Assembly (NCBI GenBank): GCA_946645685.1
Contig: CAMPCJ010000003.1
Location: forward strand, 1-58,481
Direction of reading: 5' to 3'
DNA from: an uncultured Clostridia bacterium
Lineage (GTDB): Bacteria > Bacillota > Clostridia > Oscillospirales > SIG627
DNA length: 58,481 nucleotides
Shown: positions 16,229-23,279 of the stretch, in pieces
Numbering within the stretch: position 1 is the first letter of the stretch
Layout: every line of letters starts with the position of its first letter
The notes under the pieces: generated by a model
What the model was told of the DNA's origin: nothing
The model's database searches: none
Seen by the model: only the letters and a program-made list of their open reading frames with translations
Position numbers and translations under genes: made by a program

Positions 16229-18001
16229 ATGCGTATCAAGATCGTTTCCCTCCTGCTCGCCGTATTCCTTCTTTTGCCGATCTTTTCCGTTTCATCCTTT
16301 GCCTTGACCCCTGCGCAGGCGGCGGACGTGGATGGCGACGGCACCGTTACCGCCCGGGACGCGGCGATCCTTGCCCGTTTTACCGCCGGTTGGAGCGGAT
16401 ATGTGGATGAACAGGGCGGGCTGACTTACCCCTGGAAAAAGGCGCCGACTCCCGGCGACTTTGTCAAATCCTTTGATCCCGATCACCCCGTTGATTTTGG
16501 CGGCTACACCTTCCGCATTCTCACCTTCGGGGGCGGAGACAACGGAACGCGGGATTATAACGGCGAGACGGTTCAGAATTTCTCCATCACCCATTTTTCC
16601 GTGATGGATGTGTCTCCCTGGACGGAGGGAAGCCGGTTTGACAGCGAGGATCGCGCCAAGCATTTCACGAAAATGAGCCGGGCGGTCGCCGCCCGCAACG
16701 CCTACCTGGAGACGACCTATAACTGTCATATCGAAGAAGTGCGGGTGCTGGATCCCTTTTCCGAATTGTATGACGACGTGCTCAGCGGCTCCCGATCCTA
16801 CGACCTCGCTACCTGCAGTGTGGGCTTGCTTTCTTCTGCATCGGCTTACGCCAATCTGTCCGGTCTCAGTGCGCCTGCCCAAGTCACCTCCGGCGTTTTC
16901 GCCAACGTGTTGAAGATCCCCACCGTGGATATTACGAAAGAATGGTACGACGGCGATCTCCTGAAGGGCCTCGCCTGGAACGATACGCTGTATTATCTGA
17001 CGGGCGCCTCGGATTCCACGCTGCGCCAGGCGGTGTTTTTGCCTATCATCGGCTTGAAAAGCGTCTCGGACGCCTACGCCGACCTGAAGGATCCTCTTGC
17101 GGCGGGGAATTACCTATATGATCTGATCCTGAACGGGGAGTGGACCGTGGATAAGTTGACGGAGATCGTCAACACCTGCTACGCCGCCTATCCCGATAAG
17201 ACCGGGCGCTATACCTATTCCGCCGCTTCCACCAGCAACATCATCTTTGCCCTGGGAGCCGGCTTTTCTCCCTGCGACCCCGCCGGGGACAGCCTCTACG
17301 CCGATTTCGATTCCTGCCCCGGCAGCGCCGCCTTTATGAAGCTGCGGGACTTTCTTGCCGCTCGCCGTACCACGTCGGAGCTTAGCGCTTATACGGGCGG
17401 GTTGGAGAAATCCAAAATCATTATGCGCGCCATCGGCGCCGGCGTGTACTGTCACGGAACGGCTTATTCCTATACGGCGGAAGGGAACTGGATCGCCCCC
17501 GTTCCGTTTCCCAAGGGGGACGTGTCCCAGACCTCGTATATCACTCACCCCAATCCCGGCTTCGCCTACCTGTACGTGATCCCCAAAGTAAACAGGGCGG
17601 ATCTGTCTGCCCGGGCGCGCGGCTTTGAAACGGGCGTGGATATGGAGGGATACTTTCTCTCCGCCTTTATGGAAGCGTCTCTGGCGAAGCACAACGATTT
17701 GGGCTACGACGTGCGGGACGCCCTGATTGAGCAGCTTGCAGCTCTCGGCTCCGTCCATAACAGCGCCTTCGTCACCGAGCGTTTTCCTCAGGGAAAGCCC
17801 CGTGCGGTTCTGGACGCAGTCTTCGACGGCTTGACTCTCAACGCCGCTTACGTTTATACGCCCTCCGTTATGAACGCGCTTTCCAACTGCGCCGCTAAGG
17901 ACGAGAACTGGAACACCCTCGCTTCCCGGTATAACAGCGCTTTGGACAAGCAGGCGGAATATCTCGACCGGATCCACGATTACATGAAACTGGATCAGTA
18001 A
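16229..18001 (+). CDS. Secreted dockerin-type/solute-binding-protein-like protein, copy 1
   Basis: 590 residues; AGGAGG lies 6 nt before ATG 16229. Order: signal peptide (1-25, no lipobox Cys), dockerin-type loop DVDGDGTVTARDAA (33-46) with the partial second loop YVDEQGGLTYP, then a family-1 type extracellular solute-binding fold starting GGYTFRILTFGGG near 92. Landmarks shared with copy 2: NDTLYYLTGASDS, AYLYVIPKVNRAD, SAFMEASLAKHN. Known: clostridial sugar- and lipid-binding proteins open with a similar YxFxVL strand, but are normally lipid-anchored partners of ABC permeases. Here there is no lipobox and no permease or ATPase gene in the window, so import is not supported. Inferred: an extracellular binding module, perhaps displayed through the dockerin-type segment. 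Ligand unknown. Confidence 0.72.
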   Translation: MRIKIVSLLLAVFLLLPIFSVSSFALTPAQAADVDGDGTVTARDAAILARFTAGWSGYVDEQGGLTYPWKKAPTPGDFVKSFDPDHPVDFGGYTFRILTFGGGDNGTRDYNGETVQNFSITHFSVMDVSPWTEGSRFDSEDRAKHFTKMSRAVAARNAYLETTYNCHIEEVRVLDPFSELYDDVLSGSRSYDLATCSVGLLSSASAYANLSGLSAPAQVTSGVFANVLKIPTVDITKEWYDGDLLKGLAWNDTLYYLTGASDSTLRQAVFLPIIGLKSVSDAYADLKDPLAAGNYLYDLILNGEWTVDKLTEIVNTCYAAYPDKTGRYTYSAASTSNIIFALGAGFSPCDPAGDSLYADFDSCPGSAAFMKLRDFLAARRTTSELSAYTGGLEKSKIIMRAIGAGVYCHGTAYSYTAEGNWIAPVPFPKGDVSQTSYITHPNPGFAYLYVIPKVNRADLSARARGFETGVDMEGYFLSAFMEASLAKHNDLGYDVRDALIEQLAALGSVHNSAFVTERFPQGKPRAVLDAVFDGLTLNAAYVYTPSVMNALSNCAAKDENWNTLASRYNSALDKQAEYLDRIHDYMKLDQ

Positions 18002-18016
18002 TCCGCCGATCCGAAG

Positions 18017-18050
18017 GATCCCTCGGGGATTTGCCCGGGGGATCTTTTTT
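18017..18050 (+). terminator. Intrinsic terminator after the first cassette
   Basis: GATCCCTCGGG pairs with CCCGGGGGATC (one G-U pair), then six T. Confidence 0.8.
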
Positions 18051-18073
18051 CATGCGCCATTACGTTTTTTTAT

Positions 18074-18102
18074 TTGACTTTTATACGCGAAAATGTTAGA
18101 AT
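18074..18102 (+). promoter_or_regulatory. Sigma-A-type promoter of the second cassette
   Basis: TTGACT (18074-18079), 17 nt, TAGAAT (18097-18102), 47 nt before ATG 18150. With the terminator at 18017 it makes the second cassette a separate transcription unit. Confidence 0.7.
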
Positions 18103-18149
18103 AGTCTGTAAAGATGGGCAACGTTTATCATCCTGAAAGGATCGCGTAT

Positions 18150-20465
18150 ATGAAAAAAAGATTCCTTCGATTACTGGCGACGGTTCTATCGGCGGTCATG
18201 CTGCTTTGCGGCACGGCATTCCCCGTGTCGGCGGCGGAGCGCACTTCCGATCGGATCGGGGACGTTGACGGCGATGGGTGCATCCTGCCCCGGGACGCCG
18301 CCATCGTTGCGCGCTATCTTGCCGGGTGGGAGGATTACGTGGATGAAAACGGCGGTGTGAGCTATCCGGATTCGGCGACGAACGTATTCTCCGTAGGCTA
18401 CGGGATCGTAGACGTAACGCCCGATCTTGGATATTATAAGCGTATGCCTCTTGCCGGCTACGGCAGTACGGATACCCGCCACGCCACGGGGGTCGCGCAG
18501 GACGACGGCTTGAAGGTCACCTGCGTCGCCGTGCGGGATGAGAACGGGGAAGTTCTGATGATGCTTTCCGTGGATATCATCGGTATGGCGAACAATCTGG
18601 GCACCCAGATCCGTACCGCCGTTTCTCACGCTACCGGCACTCCCGCGGATCATATTTCCGTGACCGCGACGCACACCCACACCGGGCCCGATAACGCCAC
18701 CACTTACGCGTCCCGGGGTTATACGCAGCGTTGGTTTTTGGAGTTGGTGCAAAAAGCCGTCCGCGCTTCCCGCCGCGCCGTGAATGATTTTACGCCCGCC
18801 ACTTTGTGGGCGGGGGATACCTCCGTGACCAATATCAATTTCGTCCGGCGTTTTCTGGTCACCTATTCCAATTCGTCCACCTACAACAAGTATGAGACCC
18901 ATAATCTTATTGGCGACAATCACCGCGTCGGCTACGAGGGACCCAATAATGTGGACGACGGTGTGGTGTATATGGCGCACGAAACTGCCGGGGATAACGA
19001 GGTCCAGTATATCGTCTTCAAGCGAGAGGGTATGAAGGACGTTTTGTTGTATAACTGGCAGTGCCATCCCGATCAGATCGGCAATAACAATTACGATCTG
19101 GCGTCCGACGGAAGCTACATCGGCAAATACAACACTTCCGCTCCCGTAAATCGCGTCATTTCCGCGGACTTTATCAACGGATCCCGCCGGGTGTTGGAAA
19201 GCGCCGGGTATCTGACCGCCTATTATCAAGGCGCCGCCGGCAATATGAATCAGAACGACCGGATCGATAGCGCTCAGAACAAACAGATCGGCTCCACCGC
19301 TTTCAGCGCCTATCGCCTGAACGGGTGGGACGCCAAGTATTACAACAACTGTTACAGCGGGTCGAACACCAACAAGGGGTATTGGAAATCCCAGATGGTG
19401 GGCGCCATCGTGGCGGACGCCATTGTGAAGGATATTGCCAAAACGCCGGCGGATTACGCCGAGCCCGTTCATCACGACTCAAACGACAGCAACGGCGTGC
19501 CCCGGCAGAACTGGACGGACGACTGGCAGGGGCTCAAAGAGCTGCCCACCGGGCCCGTTCGCGCCGTTACCAGCACCTACTACACCACCTATCAAAGCAA
19601 TGACAGAGATTTAAAAGTGGTCATGGCGCAGCTTGCCGGGATTGCTTCCGGCCGTGTTTCCATCGCCTCCTCGTATTCGGTGCAGTATAACAACAAGGGC
19701 ACTACCGTCACCGTGGGAAGTGCGGATCTGAATCCTATCCGCTCTCTGGCGGTGGAGTATGCCGCCAAAACCACGGTCGCCGATCAAAAGGCGTTTGCCT
19801 GGAGTGTGCTGAACACGTATCGCAGCAAGGTGAACGACGCGTTTTCCGACGGAATGGAAGAAAACGGCGGCTCCGGCGGATCCGGTAACGTGTCTTACTG
19901 CGTGGCGCGGCTTCTGTGCCGCCTTGCCACCGGACTATACGTGAACAATTATTACGCCAACGCCCTCAGCTCCCGAAACGCCCACACGGATCTGAATGTT
20001 TTGGATACGGACAGCGGCAAGTATACGGAGCAGGTGGAATTGAACTGCTTCTCCATCGGGCAGTCCGTGGCGTTTTGCTTCGCTCCCTACGAAATGTTTG
20101 ATTCCATCGCCCAGCAGATCAAGGACGGACGCTATATTCAGTATGAGAACGACATCCCCGTCACCACCACCGTTACGTTGAACGGCATAAGCTTTGAAGC
20201 GGCGACTTACTCGTATACCGAAGAAAAATCTCCCTTTGCACTCACCTTTGTGATGGGGTACAGTAATTATTCCTGGGGCTACATCCCCACCCGCTACGCT
20301 CGAAATCATATGGAATCGCAGAATTTCCAGAACGGCTATGAGACTTACGTGACTCGCTTTGCAGTGGGAACGGCGGAAGAACACGGCGCCGAGCTTCTGA
20401 CGATGCTGGATATTCTCTATACCGGTAAAGATACCACGCCCCGGGTGACCGGGCATATCAACTGA
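18150..20465 (+). CDS. Secreted dockerin-type/neutral ceramidase-like protein, copy 2
   Basis: 771 residues from ATG 18150 (AAAGGA upstream); a start at 18114 would precede the signal peptide and is not used. Same layout as copy 1: signal peptide (1-29), loop GDVDGDGCILPRDAA (37-51), partial loop VDENGGVSYP, ceramidase-like domain from about 82. Motifs: THTHTGPDN (174-182), NWQCHPD (302-308) and QGAAGNMN (360-367). It is 95 residues shorter than copy 1, with deletions spread through the middle and C-terminal parts. Long stretches align directly (for example ATLWAGDTSV, VLLYNWQCH, YWKSQMVGAIVADAI), so the copies are paralogues from an old duplication. Followed after 9 nt by its own binding-protein gene. 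Substrate unknown; ceramidase activity is not proven. Confidence 0.75.
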   Translation: MKKRFLRLLATVLSAVMLLCGTAFPVSAAERTSDRIGDVDGDGCILPRDAAIVARYLAGWEDYVDENGGVSYPDSATNVFSVGYGIVDVTPDLGYYKRMPLAGYGSTDTRHATGVAQDDGLKVTCVAVRDENGEVLMMLSVDIIGMANNLGTQIRTAVSHATGTPADHISVTATHTHTGPDNATTYASRGYTQRWFLELVQKAVRASRRAVNDFTPATLWAGDTSVTNINFVRRFLVTYSNSSTYNKYETHNLIGDNHRVGYEGPNNVDDGVVYMAHETAGDNEVQYIVFKREGMKDVLLYNWQCHPDQIGNNNYDLASDGSYIGKYNTSAPVNRVISADFINGSRRVLESAGYLTAYYQGAAGNMNQNDRIDSAQNKQIGSTAFSAYRLNGWDAKYYNNCYSGSNTNKGYWKSQMVGAIVADAIVKDIAKTPADYAEPVHHDSNDSNGVPRQNWTDDWQGLKELPTGPVRAVTSTYYTTYQSNDRDLKVVMAQLAGIASGRVSIASSYSVQYNNKGTTVTVGSADLNPIRSLAVEYAAKTTVADQKAFAWSVLNTYRSKVNDAFSDGMEENGGSGGSGNVSYCVARLLCRLATGLYVNNYYANALSSRNAHTDLNVLDTDSGKYTEQVELNCFSIGQSVAFCFAPYEMFDSIAQQIKDGRYIQYENDIPVTTTVTLNGISFEAATYSYTEEKSPFALTFVMGYSNYSWGYIPTRYARNHMESQNFQNGYETYVTRFAVGTAEEHGAELLTMLDILYTGKDTTPRVTGHIN

Positions 20466-20474
20466 GGGGGTGGC

Positions 20475-22184
20475 ATGATGAAACGCAGATTATTCGCTCT
20501 GATCCTCGGTTTGCTGACGATCCTGCCCCTTTTCGCCCTGCCCGTATCCGCCCTGACGCCCACACAGGCGTCCGACGTGGACGGCGACGGTGCCGTCACC
20601 GCCCGGGACGCGGCGATCCTTGCCCGCTACGTGGACGGTTGGGACGGCTATGTGGATGAGAACGGGGAGTTGACCTATCCCTGGAAGATCACGTCGTCCC
20701 GTTTTGTCAAATCCTTTGACCCGTCTGATCCTGTTTATTTTGAAGACGGGTACACCTTCCGCGTTCTGACGTACGGCGGCGGTGACGACGGGATCCGTAC
20801 TCTCAACGGACAGACCGTACCAAAATTCAGGTCCACGCATTTCGCAGTGAAGGACGTTACGCCCTGGACGGCAGGTTCCTGGAGCGACAACAACGGCTAC
20901 GCGCAGTACTACACCCTGGTCAGCCAGGTCGTCGCGGAACGGAATCAGTACCTGAAGGATACCTATAACGTCACCGTGGAAGAAGAGCGGGTAGCGAGTC
21001 CCTTTGAAGCCCTCAAGATGGATACGCTGTGCGGGCTGCGCGCTTACGACGCCGTGATGCTGCCCTTAGGCAGCTTCAATTCCCAGTCCACTGTCGGGTA
21101 TTTGAAGAACGTGTTGACCATTCCCACCGTGGAGCTGTCCCGGGAATGGTATGATAAAGAGATTTTGGATGATATCACCTTTAACGATACGCTTTATTAT
21201 CTCACCGGCGCTTCGGACTCCGCCTTGCGGCAAAGCGTTTTTCTCCCGGCTATCGGTATAAGCAACATTCAGCAGACATATCATTTCACCTCTCCCAAAG
21301 ACGCTGCCGATTATCTGTACGATCTGGTGCTGAGCGGTCAGTGGACGATCGAAAAAGAGATCGAACTGCTTACCGATTGCTATAACGCCTATACCGGTAC
21401 GGGCACCCACTATATGATCAGCGCAGAGAAACGGGTCAATCACGATCATATGATGTCCGCCTGTTTCGATCCTTTGACGTACACCGGCGGGATCTATCAG
21501 CTGCGCGACTCCTTCGAGGATTGCGCAGGCTTTGACGCCTGGGAAAAACTAAAGCCGCTTCTGGCAGGCAGCGCCCGGGATACGGCGGGGGATAAGACCG
21601 CCATTTACAACGGGACGACTTCCCAATCCGTGATGCGCTACATCGGGAATACCGTGTACGCCTACAATACGCAGTTTAGAAGCGCGAAATACTATCTCGC
21701 CATTTTGCCGATGGCGAAAAAGGACGGGAATCAGAAACAGTACCGCGTCGCTCCCGCCATGGGCTTTTGCTATTTGTATGCCATTCCCAAGGTCAACCGG
21801 GGCGATCCCAACGCCGCCCGGTACGGCTTTGAAAACGGAACGGATCTGGCGGGCTACCTGATGAGCGCCTTTATGGAAGCGTCCCTCGCCAAACACAATT
21901 CCAAGGGATATGACGTAAAGAACGCCCACGTCCATCAGCTTGCCGTTCTGAAAGGACTGCACAACGCGGATTTCGCCGGAAAGCCTTTGCGGGTTTTGCA
22001 AATGACCTTCGATTCCGTTTGCCTGGATCGAGGCATGACGCTCTGCACATCTCTTTACGACGCCTTTAAAGACTGCGGCAACGATACGGCAAAATGGGAA
22101 GCGTTTTCCGCAACCTATCAGAACACGCTCAGCTCAAACAATTTCAATATCGCCAAAACCCAGGAATATCTGGCGTTGGAGTAG
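20475..22184 (+). CDS. Secreted dockerin-type/solute-binding-protein-like protein, copy 2
   Basis: 569 residues; GAGGGGGTGGC precedes ATG-ATG, and either ATG (20475 or 20478) could start. Signal peptide (1-26, no lipobox), loop DVDGDGAVTARDAA (34-47), partial loop YVDENGELTYP, then the binding fold from GYTFRVLTYGGG near 91. Shares TLYYLTGASDS, YAIPKVNRGD and SAFMEASLAKHN with copy 1, but the central region, probably the ligand-contacting part, is much more divergent, so the two may bind different ligands. No transporter genes are nearby. Ends the second cassette, with a terminator at 22201. Confidence 0.72.
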   Translation: MMKRRLFALILGLLTILPLFALPVSALTPTQASDVDGDGAVTARDAAILARYVDGWDGYVDENGELTYPWKITSSRFVKSFDPSDPVYFEDGYTFRVLTYGGGDDGIRTLNGQTVPKFRSTHFAVKDVTPWTAGSWSDNNGYAQYYTLVSQVVAERNQYLKDTYNVTVEEERVASPFEALKMDTLCGLRAYDAVMLPLGSFNSQSTVGYLKNVLTIPTVELSREWYDKEILDDITFNDTLYYLTGASDSALRQSVFLPAIGISNIQQTYHFTSPKDAADYLYDLVLSGQWTIEKEIELLTDCYNAYTGTGTHYMISAEKRVNHDHMMSACFDPLTYTGGIYQLRDSFEDCAGFDAWEKLKPLLAGSARDTAGDKTAIYNGTTSQSVMRYIGNTVYAYNTQFRSAKYYLAILPMAKKDGNQKQYRVAPAMGFCYLYAIPKVNRGDPNAARYGFENGTDLAGYLMSAFMEASLAKHNSKGYDVKNAHVHQLAVLKGLHNADFAGKPLRVLQMTFDSVCLDRGMTLCTSLYDAFKDCGNDTAKWEAFSATYQNTLSSNNFNIAKTQEYLALE

Positions 22185-22200
22185 AGAAGAGAAGAACCGG

Positions 22201-22237
22201 AAACCGACCGGGATGGTGCATATTCCGGTCGGTTTTT
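22201..22237 (+). terminator. Intrinsic terminator after the second cassette
   Basis: AACCGACCGG, loop of 13, CCGGTCGGTT, then T-run. Confidence 0.85.
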
Positions 22238-22325
22238 AATAAATTGTAAATATTTGCCTAAATGCCTACCAAACCGGTGGGCAAAGTGCTATACTACGGA
22301 AAACTTCAATAAGGAGGCGTTTTTT

Positions 22326-23159
22326 ATGGAATACAAACGCGTTTTAACCGTGCAGGATATCTCTTGCTTCGGGCAGTGCTCTCTGACTGTGGCGCTTCCC
22401 ATTCTGTCCGCCGCCGGACACGAGACCGTCATCCTTCCGTCCGCCGTCCTTTCGACCCATACCGCCGGTTTTACCGGTTTTACCGTGCGGGATCTGACGG
22501 AGGATATGCCCGCCATTACCGCCCATTGGAAAAAAGAAAAGATCGCCTTTGACGCGATCTATACCGGGTACCTGGGCTCCGCGGAGCAGATCGCCTACGT
22601 TCTGGATATGATCCGAACGTTGGGACGGACGGGGTTTGTTTCCGTGGTGGATCCCGCCATGGCGGACAACGGCAAGCTCTATCCCGCTTTTGACGAGGCG
22701 TTTGTTGAGGAAATGAAGAAGCTGGTTTTTGCCGCGGATATCTCCGTGCCCAATATCACCGAGGCTTGCTTCCTCACCGGCATCCCGTACCGGGAAAGCT
22801 ACGACCGGGCGTATATCGACTCTCTTTTGACCGCCATGAAGCAAAACGGCGCTAAGACCGTTGTTCTCACCGGCGTAACGTTTTCGGATAAGACCACCGG
22901 GGTTATGGTGATGGACGAAAACGGCGTCCGGTATTACGAGCATATCAAGCTGCCTCGGGGCAGTCACGGCACCGGCGACGTGTACGCTTCCGCTTTTGTG
23001 GGTGCTTTGCTTGCCGGAAAGAGTTGCTTTGACGCCGCAGCCGTTGCGGCGGATTATACCGTCAAATGCATCGAAAACACCGTGGATGATCCCGATCACT
23101 GGTACGGCGTAAAGTTTGAGCCGGTCTTGCCCTATTACATTTCCCGTCTGGATCATTGA
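22326..23159 (+). CDS. pdxY: Pyridoxamine/pyridoxal kinase
   Basis: 277 residues from ATG 22326 (AAGGAGG 7 nt upstream); an upstream start at 22254 is not supported. Ribokinase-like fold. Landmarks: TVQDISCFGQCSLT at the N-terminus, LSTHTAGFTGFT (about 40), VVDPAMADNGKLY (about 113), and GSHGTGDVYASAFVGALL near 219 with the catalytic Asp of the GTGD anion hole. The enzyme phosphorylates B6 vitamers to give pyridoxal 5'-phosphate in the cytoplasm. The family also contains members that act on other small alcohols, so the exact substrate rests on similarity. Monocistronic. Confidence 0.88.
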   Translation: MEYKRVLTVQDISCFGQCSLTVALPILSAAGHETVILPSAVLSTHTAGFTGFTVRDLTEDMPAITAHWKKEKIAFDAIYTGYLGSAEQIAYVLDMIRTLGRTGFVSVVDPAMADNGKLYPAFDEAFVEEMKKLVFAADISVPNITEACFLTGIPYRESYDRAYIDSLLTAMKQNGAKTVVLTGVTFSDKTTGVMVMDENGVRYYEHIKLPRGSHGTGDVYASAFVGALLAGKSCFDAAAVAADYTVKCIENTVDDPDHWYGVKFEPVLPYYISRLDH

Positions 23160-23167
23160 TCCCGCCG

Positions 23168-23207
23168 AAAAAAAGAGCGCTCTGCCACCCGGAGCGCTCT
23201 TTTTTTG
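23168..23207 (+). terminator. Intrinsic terminator after pdxY
   Basis: AAGAGCGCTC, loop of nine, GAGCGCTCTT with A- and T-runs. Confidence 0.9.
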
Positions 23208-23208
23208 C

Positions 23209-23236
23209 ACCCATCCTTTTTGAGTTTCATACTATA
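23209..23236 (+). promoter_or_regulatory. Possible sigma-K-like promoter
   Basis: AC (23209-23210), 17 nt, CATACTATA (23228-23236), matching the Bacillus sigma-K pattern AC / CATAnnnTA; 43 nt before the TTG start at 23280. No good sigma-A promoter is seen in the gap. Confidence 0.35.
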
Positions 23237-23279
23237 CAGTAATGCAAGGCTATTTTTTTCAGGAAAGGATGATGTCAGT

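Noticed and set aside
14332-16344. A 670-residue open frame on the minus strand opposite the first ceramidase-like gene.
   Set aside because: It is antisense to a gene with signal peptide and family motifs; its sequence is low-complexity Gly/Ile/Val/His/Arg-rich, as expected for a GC-rich shadow, and has no ribosome site.
18186-19475. A 429-residue minus-strand frame opposite the second ceramidase-like gene.
   Set aside because: Shadow frame without start signals; the plus-strand gene carries signal peptide and motifs.
13615-22184. Reading the cassettes as an ABC importer operon.
   Set aside because: No permease or ATPase gene is present, and the binding-like proteins lack lipoboxes.
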